Assembly (NCBI GenBank): GCA_013215375.1 | Contig: JABSRB010000010.1 | Location: 1 to 64,000, forward strand | Reading direction: 5' to 3' | DNA: 64,000 nt | From: Oceanospirillaceae bacterium | GTDB taxonomy: Bacteria > Pseudomonadota > Gammaproteobacteria > Pseudomonadales > Balneatricaceae | In this document: positions 43,408 through 53,252 of the stretch, in pieces | Position numbering within the stretch: the stretch's first letter is position 1 | Layout of the letters: each line of letters begins with the position of its first letter | Notes under the pieces: model-generated | Databases searched by the model: none | What the model was told of the DNA's origin: nothing | What the model saw: the letters and a program-made list of their open reading frames with translations, nothing else | Position numbers and translations under genes: made by a program

Positions 43408-46155
43408 TCAGTCAAACTGGTAACTAAATTCATTGTCGGTCACTGCAATGTGCACTTTTTTGATGGCGTTACCTTCCATCATTCGGCTCAAAAACTCTTG
43501 GCTAATTTGCGGCAATATACTGTTGGTTAATATCGCATCGATCATGCGCCCACCGGACTCTAATTCGGTACAGCGCTGAGCAATCAACGTCACGACATCG
43601 TCGTCATAGCTAAAGGGGATTGAATGATTCTGTTCAATACGTTTGGCGATGCGCGCTAGTTGTAGCTTAGTAATAGCCCCTATCATTTCATCACTGAGCG
43701 GATAAAAGGGAATAGTGACTAAACGGCCCAGCAGTGCCGGCGGGAAAACTTCCAGTAACGGCGCGCGCAGTGCTTTGGCAATCCCATCAGGTGATGGCAT
43801 TAGCTCTGGGTCTTTGCACAAGTTAGTAATCAGCTCAGTACCGGCATTGGTGGTGAGAATGATCAAAGTATTTTTAAAATCGATCACCCGCCCCTCGCCA
43901 TCTTCCATCCAACCTTTATCAAACACTTGGAAGAATATTTCGTGCACATCAGGGTGGGCCTTTTCCACTTCATCGAGTAACACCACACTGTATGGTTTAC
44001 GCCTAACCGCTTCGGTTAATACGCCGCCTTCACCGTAACCGACATACCCAGGAGGCGCGCCCTTTAAGCTAGAGACACTGTGCGCCTCTTGGTACTCGCT
44101 CATATTGATGGTGATAATATTTTGCTCACCGCCGTATAAAGTCTCGGCCAGTGCCAATGCCGTCTCGGTTTTACCGACGCCCGAGGTACCCGCCAGCATG
44201 AATACGCCGATAGGTTTGCTGGGGTTATCTAAGCCTGCCCGTGAGGTCTGTACTCGCTTGGCGATCATTTCCAATGCGTGTCGTTGGCCGATAATTCGCT
44301 GCTCTAGTGTGTCGGCTAAATTGAGCACAGTGGCGATTTCGTCCTTGACCATTTTTCCCACGGGAATTCCGGTCCAATCTTGCACGACTGAAGCTATCGC
44401 CTGCTCATCGACCCGAGCCAGTATCAGCGGTGTCTCGCCTTGTACATCTGCCAATTCCTGTTGCAATTGCACCAACTCAGCCAGTAATTCTTCACGTTGC
44501 TCAGGTGTTAATGGCGCTTCTTGCGCTGTTGCTACTTGCTCCTGCGAAACTTCTGCTTCTGCTTGCTCTTCAGCCTGTTGTTCCAGTTCGCTACCCGTTC
44601 CCTCTACCGGCTCATTGCCTGCGCGCAACTGGCTACGCAACGCCAGTATTTTATCGACTAGCTCTTGCTCACTCTGCCAGCGCAGCTCAAGCGCGGCTAA
44701 CCTGCTACTCTCCTCGCTGAGGCTGGTTTGATTTATTTGCTCACGGTCTTGAATATCAACACCGACCGCTGCTTCTCTGGCGATTATTTGGCTCTCAATG
44801 GTCAGGGATTCTATGCGACGTCTGCTGTCTTCTACCGCTGCTGGCTCTGAAGTTTGGCTAATGGCTACCCGCGCACAAGCGGTATCTAACAAGCTCACCG
44901 CTTTATCGGGTAACTGTCTAGCGGGGATATAACGGTGTGAAAGCTTAACAGCAGCCTCAAGCGCTTCATCCAACAGTTGAATTTTGTGGTGCTTCTCTAA
45001 AGTGCTGGCCAAGCCTCGCATCATCAAAATCGCTTTTTCTTCACTCGGTTCAAGCACTTGTACCACTTGAAAACGTCTAGTTAGCGCTGGATCTTTCTCA
45101 ATGTACTTTTTGTATTCGGCCCAAGTCGTGGCGGCAACGGTACGCAGGGTGCCGCGCGCTAGAGCTGGTTTCAGTAGGTTGGCGGCATCTCCTGTACCCG
45201 CTGCCCCACCTGCACCTATTAGCGTGTGCGCCTCATCGATAAATAAGATGATCGGTTTTTCACTGGCCTGCACTTCCTCAATTACTTGCTTGAGGCGCTC
45301 TTCAAACTCACCCTTCATGCTGGCGCCCGCTTGCAGCAAACCTACATCCAAGACCCGCAGCTCCACATCTTTAAGTGGCGGTGGTACATCACCTGCTGCG
45401 ATGCGCTGGGCAAAGCCTTCCACGACTGCAGTTTTACCGACACCCGCCTCACCAGTGAGGATTGGGTTGTTCTGTCTGCGGCGCATTAATATGTCGATCA
45501 GCTGGCGAATCTCTTCATCGCGCCCGACAATAGGGTCCATTTCTCCCTTGCGGGCCGATTCAGTGAGATCTTGGGTGAATCGCGCCAGCGCCTCGTTTTT
45601 ACCCATCTGTGCTGGGGCCATGGCACCCGATGCCTCACCGGGCTCGGCATTAAAGCCATCGGTCGCTGTTAACCCACCCTCGGGAGATGTACTGACAATC
45701 TGCGCAAATTTATCGGTTAACTCATCGTATTTAATCTTTTCAAATTCTTTGGAGATGCCCTGAAAATTGCTGCGTAATACGCGCGTTTTTAACATGCCTA
45801 TCACTAAGTGTCCGGTGCGTACTTGGGATTCAGAAAATAGCAAACTGCCGTATACCCAGCCACGCTCGACACTGTCTTCAACTGCTACCGACAAGTCGGA
45901 GATTGAGGTAGAGCCTCTAGGCAGGTTATCCAACGCCTCTAAAATATCATTGGTTAAGGTGTGCGGGTTGAGTTCAAAGTGTTTAATGATGCAGTGAAAA
46001 TCTGAGTTAGGTTGCTGCAGAATTTGGTGCAACCAGTGCACTATTTCTACATAGGGGTTACCGCGCATTTTGCAAAATACAGTAGCGCCTTCTATCGCTT
46101 TATAAGCAACCTTATTTAACTTACCAAAAAGCGCGGTACGGCTGATCTCAGACAT
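43408..46155 (-). CDS. tssH: T6SS sheath-recycling ATPase TssH (ClpV)
   Basis: A 915-aa AAA+ unfoldase that disassembles contracted TssBC sheaths. It has the ClpN N-terminal domain (about 1-160), a first AAA domain with Walker A GEAGVGKT near residue 238, a middle coiled-coil with an acidic Gln/Glu-rich insertion (ELEQQAEEQAEAEVSQEQ), and a second AAA domain with GTSGVGKT near 658 and LLDEVEKAHPDV. Length is normal for ClpV and longer than housekeeping ClpB. It lies 27 bases after tssG and 34 before vgrG in one operon. Confidence 0.97.
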   Translation of the reverse strand: MSEISRTALFGKLNKVAYKAIEGATVFCKMRGNPYVEIVHWLHQILQQPNSDFHCIIKHFELNPHTLTNDILEALDNLPRGSTSISDLSVAVEDSVERGWVYGSLLFSESQVRTGHLVIGMLKTRVLRSNFQGISKEFEKIKYDELTDKFAQIVSTSPEGGLTATDGFNAEPGEASGAMAPAQMGKNEALARFTQDLTESARKGEMDPIVGRDEEIRQLIDILMRRRQNNPILTGEAGVGKTAVVEGFAQRIAAGDVPPPLKDVELRVLDVGLLQAGASMKGEFEERLKQVIEEVQASEKPIILFIDEAHTLIGAGGAAGTGDAANLLKPALARGTLRTVAATTWAEYKKYIEKDPALTRRFQVVQVLEPSEEKAILMMRGLASTLEKHHKIQLLDEALEAAVKLSHRYIPARQLPDKAVSLLDTACARVAISQTSEPAAVEDSRRRIESLTIESQIIAREAAVGVDIQDREQINQTSLSEESSRLAALELRWQSEQELVDKILALRSQLRAGNEPVEGTGSELEQQAEEQAEAEVSQEQVATAQEAPLTPEQREELLAELVQLQQELADVQGETPLILARVDEQAIASVVQDWTGIPVGKMVKDEIATVLNLADTLEQRIIGQRHALEMIAKRVQTSRAGLDNPSKPIGVFMLAGTSGVGKTETALALAETLYGGEQNIITINMSEYQEAHSVSSLKGAPPGYVGYGEGGVLTEAVRRKPYSVVLLDEVEKAHPDVHEIFFQVFDKGWMEDGEGRVIDFKNTLIILTTNAGTELITNLCKDPELMPSPDGIAKALRAPLLEVFPPALLGRLVTIPFYPLSDEMIGAITKLQLARIAKRIEQNHSIPFSYDDDVVTLIAQRCTELESGGRMIDAILTNSILPQISQEFLSRMMEGNAIKKVHIAVTDNEFSYQFD

Positions 46156-46182
46156 CGAAACTCTCCCTTTTCGAATTTGTTG

Positions 46183-47211
46183 TTAAATTAGCTCTAATAA
46201 CGGATTTAAATGTAACTGGTCAAAATCTTCAGCGGGCGGCGCCTCACTCATCCAAGTGGTCCAACCCAGTTGCCCAAACACGCCTAAACAAGCAGGCTTT
46301 ACTTGTTCTGCCTCAAGCTTAAGCTGTACATCCCAGTCAAACTCATCACCTAAATAGTTGCGCACTATTGCAATCAGCGCCACCAAACTAGCGCCTCCTG
46401 GTAGTAGCCGCTGATATTCGATTAAGTTCAGTGGCCCAAAACACAATCTGAATTTATTTTGGCACTCCCAAACTTTTTCACCTAAGGTGCTGTTTTCGCC
46501 CAAGCTACCGCTTTCTATGCTCTCCCCTAGGCGCAGGCAGTCTGCATCGGGAATTGTCAGCCAGTTACCTATGTACTGCTCTAACTGCGCCGGCATTGAA
46601 AAGTAACTGCGCAATATTGCCAGCAATCCCTCGGCATTTTTGTTCTGCTGGGCAAAGCGGCCACTAAAGTGCAACTTTGCGTAGTCAGGCATCGCATCAC
46701 AATTTCTTAAACTCTGCTCACCCAAACCGATCAAACTTGCTACTTTAATCGAGAACTCATCCGTATTCGGTCGATCAAAGTTGACCGTCGGTTCAGAATC
46801 GGCCCATACCCGATAAAATAGTGAGAGTAGCCGGTGATGAAATATGTCGGCAAAATGGCTCAAACTCTCATCTTGATGATTGCGCACTCGGTCACGCGCA
46901 TATTCGGTCAAATGCAATGGCAGTGGCCCATTGGGGCCAAACACACCAAAAAACAATACATTTAAGCGTTCGGTACTGCCCGCCACTTTGTTAAAAGAAG
47001 CCAGCGTTGATGGAGCGAAAGCCATCGATGGCTCTTGCCCTAAACGCACTGGATCATCCGCGGGGCGGTTCGAGCGGCCAAATTTAGCTTTGTCCATATT
47101 GGCATTTTCAATGTTTCTCAATGCCGTATAAAAGCCGTAGTTATAAGGTTTTTCAGCTAGCGCCTGATAGAGCGCTAAACGATCTGCCTGCGCCCTTTTC
47201 TCAGTGGCCAT
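46183..47211 (-). CDS. tssG: T6SS baseplate protein TssG
   Basis: A 342-aa wedge component that binds TssF, TssE and TssK. Family signatures visible are YNYGFYTALRNIE, the N-terminal FGVFGPNGPLPLHLTEYARDR, FADIFHHRLLSLFYRVWAD and LIEYQRLLPGG. The start lies 37 bases inside the tssF reading frame with GGAG at ten bases, so the overlap is real and implies coupled translation. Standard length. Confidence 0.95.
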   Translation of the reverse strand: MATEKRAQADRLALYQALAEKPYNYGFYTALRNIENANMDKAKFGRSNRPADDPVRLGQEPSMAFAPSTLASFNKVAGSTERLNVLFFGVFGPNGPLPLHLTEYARDRVRNHQDESLSHFADIFHHRLLSLFYRVWADSEPTVNFDRPNTDEFSIKVASLIGLGEQSLRNCDAMPDYAKLHFSGRFAQQNKNAEGLLAILRSYFSMPAQLEQYIGNWLTIPDADCLRLGESIESGSLGENSTLGEKVWECQNKFRLCFGPLNLIEYQRLLPGGASLVALIAIVRNYLGDEFDWDVQLKLEAEQVKPACLGVFGQLGWTTWMSEAPPAEDFDQLHLNPLLELI

Positions 47212-49055
47212 GTTGTTATTTCTCCACGCTCTTCTGATTTAATCACAGTGATGGTAAATGAGTTGATAGAGACATAGCGGGCAAAAAACTGATCTAACAC
47301 CGCCCCTAACAAAAACACTCCAGTGCCAACAAAGGCGCTCTCATCAAATACCACACTAATCTGTAGCCCTCGACCAAAGGCAATGGGCCCTTTCATCGGC
47401 AGCCGTCTCGTCACTTGAATAGCGTCTATAGAGCGCAAGCCCTCTATTTGCTTGCCGATAGCCGCATCTTTGCCATCCCCATACAAAGACAATAATTGGC
47501 GCAGTGCTGCTGCCCCCTTGCCTTTATCGCCATCACACAGGGATAAATAATTGAGTGACAGATGATTGATTAAGCGCCAGGCCGTTTCGCCACTGCTGTA
47601 AGACAGTGATGGCCTAGGCTTAGTGGGGCTTTTCAAACACTTAATAGAGGCTACTGGCGCTGATATATCTAAAGTAAAGTCGGAACTGTGCTTGCCTATT
47701 GGCATTTTTAAAGGCAAATCGCGGTTGGTACATAAAGTGTGAATTTCTAGCTGTTTTAGCGATCCTGAGTACGGCGCTTCATTGGCATCCACCAGCGAGA
47801 TATAACTTTCACTGCCGATGTAATTAGAGCGCAGGCCTTGTTTTCTCTGGCGTTGAGATACTAATCGCCGCTCCCGATTGACACTAAAATACGCCTGTTG
47901 ATTTTCTAAGTCGGTTAGATCATTGCAGCTGTAAAAAGGTAAAAATCGCTGCTTCTGTTCAGAATTATTACCGTAGCCGTTCACCGCTTCCACTTGAAAA
48001 ACTTCAAAATCAAGCGGCCGGGTACGATCGGGAACTACATGGAATTCCTCCTGGCGATTATCAATGTGAATTCTATCGGTACGTTTGCTGAACAGATTAA
48101 TCACGGGGGTACAAAACAGCGCGATATCATCTTTAGTGACACGATTCTCCAGCTCTACATCACAGCGATCAAACAGCACTAATAATTCTAATTTGGTACC
48201 TTTAGAACGGGCAAACGCTTTATTTAATTGACTGATTCTGGCAAATAAAAAGCGTTCAGAAAAGGCAAAGTATTCACGCAATAAGCGATAGCCACTAAAA
48301 CTTTTGTGCTCATCTGGGAACAAACTGTGATCATCGTCAAAGCCGATAGGAGTGATAACATCGACGCTGAGAACTTCTACAAATTTAGCCGAAGGCTCAA
48401 CACTGCGTAGTACCAGCGCACAACAATTGGCAAAAACTTGCTCGTAAAGGCGGACTGCTTGAGCGCCTTGCCCTGAGAAATGAAGGTCTAGCTGATCGAG
48501 TAAAATCTCATTGAGCGGTAAGTCATTGTTTGACTCAATCACCAAGCGTAATCCCGCTTTTAGCTTTTTATCAGCAATGCCTGGAATTTCATTCAACGCC
48601 CCCACATTAGTGAAGTATTCAACTTGGGCCAGCTTTATCGGCCAGAGCGTCACTTGATGAGCACTCACATATTTACAGGGCGTTTGCTCGCCCTCTTTAA
48701 GCTGCGCTTTTAATACGGTGCCTCGCTCTAGTGTAACGCCCGCTTCAAGGCTTGCCTGAGCAGTAGCATTAAACTGCACTATCGCCATAGATGGAGTCGG
48801 GGTTAAAAACTGCGGGTACACCATGTTCATTAAATTTTGCGTAAACTTTGGGTACTGTGCATCAATGCGTAACTGCACCCTTGCCGCCAAAAAGGCAAAG
48901 CCCTCGTAGAGTCGTTCCACATAAGGGTCTGATGTTTCCAGCGAGTCAATGCCTAAACGGCTGGCTATTTTAGGATATTCGTCGGCGTACTCACTGCCCA
49001 TTTCTTTAACAAATTGCAATTCGCGCTCATAGTATTTGAGCAATAGCGGATCCAT
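47175..49055 (-). CDS. tssF: T6SS baseplate protein TssF
   Basis: A 626-aa wedge component, recognised from the start MDPLLLKYYERELQFVKEMG and EYPKIASRLG, then DPYVERLYEGFAFLAARVQLRID, and the late segments SLCDGDKGKGAAALRQLLSLYG and VGTGVFLLGAVLDQFFARYVSINSFT. It joins TssG and TssE around the spike. The gene starts one base after the tssE stop and its end overlaps tssG by 37 bases. Length is normal. Confidence 0.96.
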   Translation of the reverse strand: MDPLLLKYYERELQFVKEMGSEYADEYPKIASRLGIDSLETSDPYVERLYEGFAFLAARVQLRIDAQYPKFTQNLMNMVYPQFLTPTPSMAIVQFNATAQASLEAGVTLERGTVLKAQLKEGEQTPCKYVSAHQVTLWPIKLAQVEYFTNVGALNEIPGIADKKLKAGLRLVIESNNDLPLNEILLDQLDLHFSGQGAQAVRLYEQVFANCCALVLRSVEPSAKFVEVLSVDVITPIGFDDDHSLFPDEHKSFSGYRLLREYFAFSERFLFARISQLNKAFARSKGTKLELLVLFDRCDVELENRVTKDDIALFCTPVINLFSKRTDRIHIDNRQEEFHVVPDRTRPLDFEVFQVEAVNGYGNNSEQKQRFLPFYSCNDLTDLENQQAYFSVNRERRLVSQRQRKQGLRSNYIGSESYISLVDANEAPYSGSLKQLEIHTLCTNRDLPLKMPIGKHSSDFTLDISAPVASIKCLKSPTKPRPSLSYSSGETAWRLINHLSLNYLSLCDGDKGKGAAALRQLLSLYGDGKDAAIGKQIEGLRSIDAIQVTRRLPMKGPIAFGRGLQISVVFDESAFVGTGVFLLGAVLDQFFARYVSINSFTITVIKSEERGEITTWPLRKGRRQIV

Positions 49056-49056
49056 G

Positions 49057-49635
49057 TTATTGCCCTACCCGAACGTCTTTGAACTCAAACAATCCCGACT
49101 CTAAATTAAGCTCTGAGTTTACATAGAAATACTCGGGAGCAGGCTGGCCCCATATGTCGCATTCGATTTCAAAGGTCAGCGCATTTTGTGTCATTTGCTC
49201 TGACTTAGACACTCTGACTTTTAAGGTTTTAGCGATGATACGCGGCTCAAAATTTAGGATAATTTTACGCATTTGTTTTTGCAGTGCGTGCACATCAGTA
49301 TTGGCCACTAGCACCCCAGTGAGATCAGGCATGCCGTAATTTAATACCGATGCAGCGGTTAAAGGATAGTCAGAAAGGTCTGTTACATCGGCTAAATTAC
49401 CGGTATTTAGCAACCAAGCTAAATCGCGCTTGATAAATTCCTTAAGGGTGCGTGAGTTGACGATAAGTTTGTCGTCCGCTTCAGGTTTTGACCTTACTAC
49501 TTCAGTATCGACATTACCGACACGCGCTGCTTTTTCTGCTGATGCGTAAACATAAGGTTTACGTTGCGCATTATTATCGGTCAGCCTATCCAGCAAAGAG
49601 GGTTGCAGCCTATCTTGTTGCATTAATCCCGCCAT
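49057..49635 (-). CDS. tssE: T6SS baseplate protein TssE (gp25-like)
   Basis: A 192-aa gp25/lysozyme-like baseplate protein. The visible pattern is LQPSLLDRLTD at the start, then LKEFIKRDLAWLLNTGN, YPLTAASVLNYGMPDLTG and NFEPRIIAKTLKVRVS with the conserved Glu-Pro-Arg. It starts sheath polymerisation. A clear GGAG site lies eight bases before the ATG. It lies 20 bases after tagJ and next to tssF. An N-terminal extension of about 35 residues is slightly longer than usual. Confidence 0.95.
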   Translation of the reverse strand: MAGLMQQDRLQPSLLDRLTDNNAQRKPYVYASAEKAARVGNVDTEVVRSKPEADDKLIVNSRTLKEFIKRDLAWLLNTGNLADVTDLSDYPLTAASVLNYGMPDLTGVLVANTDVHALQKQMRKIILNFEPRIIAKTLKVRVSKSEQMTQNALTFEIECDIWGQPAPEYFYVNSELNLESGLFEFKDVRVGQ

Positions 49636-49655
49636 TTAACTCTCTCCAAATAGCG

Positions 49656-50438
49656 CTAAGTAAAGTTGATGCATCTAATATCCAGCAGTGAAAAATCATC
49701 GATATCAGTGCTAAATTGTCTTTGTCCCAATCCTAAATATTCTTCTTCACCTAAATCTTGCCAAATTGTTTTTCTAGCTAATAATAATTGTGAGTCTCTC
49801 TCATCGAGAGGGCTGTATCTGGTAGGGATTAGCGCCACCGCTTGGCCACCATTAACCCAAGTAAATTGCCCTGGCGTCCATACAAAATCACGTAAATCTT
49901 CGGGCTCTTCAATAGTGACTTGTTGAATTTGATCAAAGGGAATCCAATAATAATTGCCGTTGACGATGGCCTCTAAAAACGGCCCTATGCGATTATCAGC
50001 ATCGCAGATCCATTCAAACGCTTGGCCATTAATTTCACCGGGGCGGGCCTCCAACATTGCAAATGCCTGCTCGCGTAATGACTTTGCCTGAACGATCATG
50101 CCTTTTGCATATAAAGCGATCGCCTCTATGCACAGCGCCATCCACTGTTGTGGCTCGCCAAATATTAACGGCGTTTTTTCACCGGCAAACACTTGACTAC
50201 GCAGTTGTTCGCACTGTATTGCCTGAGTATAAGTTTGCAGCATTGCCAGACAGGAAGCATCTAACTCACAGGCAACTTTCAGCTGGGTTAATGCTCTATC
50301 CCACTGACCTAAAACAGCCAACAATTGAAACAGAAAAACCCGCAGTTTGGCATCACCTGGATTATCTCTTACTTGAGATTGTAGCTGCTGCAAACTGGCT
50401 GTTAAATCTCCGTCTAAGAGACTTTGCTCTGCACTCAT
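49656..50438 (-). CDS. tagJ: T6SS accessory protein TagJ (ImpE/SciE)
   Basis: A 260-aa protein with an N-terminal TPR-like half (LDGDLTASLQQLQSQVRDNPGDAKLRVFLFQLLAVLGQWDRAL is characteristic) and a C-terminal ImpE half with WICDADNRIGPFLEAIVNGNYYWIP and LRDFVWTPGQFTWVNGGQ. In Pseudomonas TagJ binds TssB and modulates sheath handling by ClpV. Its presence marks this as one of the ImpE-containing T6SS subtypes. It follows hcp by 82 bases. Confidence 0.93.
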   Translation of the reverse strand: MSAEQSLLDGDLTASLQQLQSQVRDNPGDAKLRVFLFQLLAVLGQWDRALTQLKVACELDASCLAMLQTYTQAIQCEQLRSQVFAGEKTPLIFGEPQQWMALCIEAIALYAKGMIVQAKSLREQAFAMLEARPGEINGQAFEWICDADNRIGPFLEAIVNGNYYWIPFDQIQQVTIEEPEDLRDFVWTPGQFTWVNGGQAVALIPTRYSPLDERDSQLLLARKTIWQDLGEEEYLGLGQRQFSTDIDDFSLLDIRCINFT

Positions 50439-50520
50439 ATTGACCCCTTACGCACCTGAAAATGAGTAGTACATAACACACCAGTAAAATGGGTGCGCCA
50501 TGCACTAACCAACCTATTGA

Positions 50521-51003
50521 TTAAGCAGGTTCGTTCTTCTCCATATCCCAGCCAAATTCTGGACCAGGCTTGCCAGATCCATCTTTCTGCTGCTCTTTGT
50601 ATTCCACTTTCACTTTTGCAAAGTTGAGAGAACAGTTTTCGGTCAGTCGATCCTCGCCGCCACTACCACCGGTTGAAACCGAGGTAACTAAGCAATCCGT
50701 CATTGTTATTACAACGTACTCAAGGGGTTCATCACCCGCCTTTCTCACTGTTAATTTCGCCTCGGGGATATGCTTGCCAGCAGCGCAGTACATCATTAAA
50801 TTTCCCGATGACTTATCAATATAGTGGGTGAAAGATAAATCTTGTACATGGCACTTGCCAGAACCACCACCACCGCCAACGTGCATACTACCGGATTGGC
50901 TCATACCCCAGCTCCAGGCCAATATATCTAGCTCATCGGTGTGCGAGCCATCTTTTGACTCACCATCAATTCCCTCTAACTTCAAAAACATGTCAACTGC
51001 CAT
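50521..51003 (-). CDS. hcp: T6SS tube protein Hcp (TssD)
   Basis: A 160-aa Hcp1-type tube subunit. Visible blocks are DMFLKLEGIDGESKDGSH, LDILAWSWGMSQSGS, the HVQDLSFTHYIDKSSGNLM loop and LEYVVITMTDCLVTSVSTGGS. Hcp rings stack inside the TssBC sheath and are fired into target cells. AAGGAG precedes the ATG, and 82-base gaps on both sides leave room for separate regulation. No C-terminal toxin extension. A Gly run (HVGGGGGSGKC) marks one loop. Confidence 0.97.
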   Translation of the reverse strand: MAVDMFLKLEGIDGESKDGSHTDELDILAWSWGMSQSGSMHVGGGGGSGKCHVQDLSFTHYIDKSSGNLMMYCAAGKHIPEAKLTVRKAGDEPLEYVVITMTDCLVTSVSTGGSGGEDRLTENCSLNFAKVKVEYKEQQKDGSGKPGPEFGWDMEKNEPA

Positions 51004-51085
51004 GATCTTTCTCCTTGTATATATCCATTAAAAGCAGCCGCGACTTCACTCCTGAGACTGTTTGTTTGCTTTTTAGAACTACAAT

Positions 51086-52582
51086 TTAACCTCCCTTAGC
51101 AGAAGGTAATTTCGAAACCAGCCTGAGCGAAACTGTTAAGCCCTCAAGTTGGTAGTGTGGTCTTAGGAAAAACTTAGATGTGTAGTACCCAGGATCTCCT
51201 TCAATCTCTTCAACCACAACTTCTGCTGCCGCCAAAGGCTTACGCGCCTTGGTTTCCTGCGTTGAGTTAGCAGGGTCACCGTCGACATAATTCATAATCC
51301 ATTTTTGCAACCAACGCTGCATATCTTCCTTCTCTTTGAAGGAACCGATTTTGTCGCGCACTATGCATTTCAAGTAATGGGCAAAGCGACAACTGGCAAA
51401 CAGGTAGGGTAATCGCGCCGCTAAATTAGCGTTAGCGGTAGCATCTGGATCATCGTATTCAGCGGGTTTTTGCAGTGATTGCGCACCGATAAAAGCGGCA
51501 AAATCCGAATTTTTCTTGTGCACTAATGGCATATAACCATTGGAGGCGAGCTCGGCTTCACGTCGATCGCTAATAGCAATTTCAGTGGGGCACTTCATAT
51601 CCACACCGCCATCATCGGTGGGGAAAGTATGGGTAGGTAATCCCTCAACCGCACCACCAGATTCAATACCGCGAATTTGCGAACACCAACCATAAAGTTT
51701 AAATGAGCGATTAATATTAACGGCCATCGCGTAGGCTGAGTTTGCCCAAGTATATTTGCTGTGATCAGCGCCCTCGGTATCTTCCTCAAAATCGAATTCT
51801 TCGACCGGATCAGTCTTGCTGCCATAGGGAAGGCGAGATAAAAAGCGCGGCATCGCCAGGCCTAAATAGCGCGCATCTTCGGATTCGCGTAACGAGCGCC
51901 ATCCGGCGTATTCTGGGGTTTGGAATATTTTAGTGAGATCTCTTGGGTTACTTAGCTCCTGCCAGGAATCCATCTGCATTAAATTGGGGTCGGCCGCAGT
52001 GATGAAGGGCGAGTGAGACGCCGCAGATATCTGCGCAATTTCACCGAGCAGTTCAACATCGGGAGGGCTGTGATCAAAGTAATAATCACCCACTAGACAA
52101 CCATAAGGTTCGCCGCCAAACTGGCCGTACTCTTCCTCGTAAATCTTCTTGAAGATAGGACTTTGATCCCAAGCGGTGCCCTTAAATTTTTTCAGGGTCT
52201 TGCTCAGCTCTTTCTTGGAAATGTTCATCACCTTGATTTTGAGCATTTCATCGGTTTCTGTGTTGTTAACCATGTAGTGCAAGCCACGCCACGCCCCCTC
52301 AAGTTTTTGAAAGTCCTCGTGGTGCATAATCAGATTAACTTGATCAGTGAGCTTTTGATCTATTTCGGCGATCAGAGCCTGAATGGTGCCAATAACATCC
52401 GATGAAATAACCGCAGTATCTTTTATCAGTTGCTCAGCAAGTGTTTGCACTGCCGTTTCAACCGCTTCTTTGGAACGGTCTGATTTCGGTTTAAATTCCT
52501 TTTTTAATAACGAGTCAAAGTCACTCGCCTGTATCGATTCTTGAACTTCGCCTTCAGCTTGTTGAACTTCTGTATCAGCCAT
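51086..52582 (-). CDS. tssC: T6SS sheath protein TssC
   Basis: A 498-aa large sheath subunit. Family blocks are LEGAWRGLHYMVNNTETDEMLKIKV, YGQFGGEPYGCLVGDYYFDHSP, WRSLRESEDARYLGLAMPRFLSRLPYG and FEFLEEDTEG-like DFEEDTEGADHSKYTWANSAYAM. The C-terminal FFLRPHYQLEGLTVSLRLVS is the inter-subunit strand. The second of two close ATGs (52582) is preferred because AGGAG then lies eight bases upstream rather than two. It forms a contractile sheath with TssB, 51 bases upstream. Confidence 0.97.
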   Translation of the reverse strand: MADTEVQQAEGEVQESIQASDFDSLLKKEFKPKSDRSKEAVETAVQTLAEQLIKDTAVISSDVIGTIQALIAEIDQKLTDQVNLIMHHEDFQKLEGAWRGLHYMVNNTETDEMLKIKVMNISKKELSKTLKKFKGTAWDQSPIFKKIYEEEYGQFGGEPYGCLVGDYYFDHSPPDVELLGEIAQISAASHSPFITAADPNLMQMDSWQELSNPRDLTKIFQTPEYAGWRSLRESEDARYLGLAMPRFLSRLPYGSKTDPVEEFDFEEDTEGADHSKYTWANSAYAMAVNINRSFKLYGWCSQIRGIESGGAVEGLPTHTFPTDDGGVDMKCPTEIAISDRREAELASNGYMPLVHKKNSDFAAFIGAQSLQKPAEYDDPDATANANLAARLPYLFASCRFAHYLKCIVRDKIGSFKEKEDMQRWLQKWIMNYVDGDPANSTQETKARKPLAAAEVVVEEIEGDPGYYTSKFFLRPHYQLEGLTVSLRLVSKLPSAKGG

Positions 52583-52633
52583 CGTCATTACTCCTAAATA
52601 CTGGGTATCAATTCTCTATGTGAGCACCGGTGG

Positions 52634-53137
52634 CTAATCGTCAGTTGACTGCTGATTAGCGACTAATGTTTTGAGTAAATCCGAATCGTTCATTATTTTA
52701 CCAATCAACTCTTCAGCCCCGGTTTTGCCATCCATGTAAGTAATCAAGTTGGACAGTTGAGTGCGCGCCTCCAGCAGCTCTTTTAAACCATCTACTTTTC
52801 GAGCCACTGCTGCAGGGGAGAAATCATCCATGCTGTCAAAGCTGATATTGACGTTTAAATTGCCATCCCCAGTTAAAGAGTTGGGTACTTGGAAAGCTAC
52901 TCTGGGCTTCATTGCTTTGAGCCTATCGTCAAAGTTATCCACATCTATTTCTAGTGCATCACGTTCGGCGACCGGAGGAAGAGGCTCTTCAGGTTTGCCC
53001 GACAAGTCAGCCAGCACTCCCATGACAAAAGGCAATTGCACCTTTTTCTCTGCGCCGTATAATTCCACATCGTACTCAATCTGTACTCTCGGTGCCCGGT
53101 TGCGGGCGATGAACTTCTGACTACTTGCCTTGGCCAT
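52634..53137 (-). CDS. tssB: T6SS sheath protein TssB
   Basis: A 167-aa small sheath subunit, recognised from SSQKFIARNRAPRVQIEYDVELYGAEKKVQLPFVMGVLADLSGKP and DVDNFDDRLKAMKPRVAFQVPN. The C-terminal helix (LLEARTQLSNLITYMDGKTGAEELIGKIMND) is the part recognised in other systems by TagJ/ClpV. It lies 115 bases after tssA; a remnant of MITE-like element B fills that gap. Confidence 0.97.
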   Translation of the reverse strand: MAKASSQKFIARNRAPRVQIEYDVELYGAEKKVQLPFVMGVLADLSGKPEEPLPPVAERDALEIDVDNFDDRLKAMKPRVAFQVPNSLTGDGNLNVNISFDSMDDFSPAAVARKVDGLKELLEARTQLSNLITYMDGKTGAEELIGKIMNDSDLLKTLVANQQSTDD

Positions 53138-53150
53138 CTTTATTCCCCTT

Positions 53151-53215
53151 TAGTTAATTTCCATCCAGAAAAAAATGCCTGCTGCGGCCCCATCTCTAGA
53201 TAAAAACTAGTTAGT
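53151..53215. repeat. MITE-like element B, short copy
   Basis: A 65-base relative of 17253-17425. It keeps the left end (CCATCCAGAAA-AAATGCCTGCTGCGG), then joins directly to the right end (GGCCCCATCTCTAGATAAAAACTAGTTAGT), lacking about 100 middle bases. It lies between tssA and tssB. Confidence 0.7.
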
Positions 53216-53252
53216 TTCATTAAAAAGCGTCCTGGCTTTTTAAAATAATAAA

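Noticed and set aside
44105-44731. 208-codon plus-strand open frame
   Set aside because: Also antisense to clpV, rich in Ser and Cys from the reverse of Ala/Gln codons.
45101-45763. 220-codon plus-strand open frame
   Set aside because: It is antisense to clpV, with Ser/Ala/Pro-rich low-information composition caused by the coding strand; no ribosome site or family pattern.
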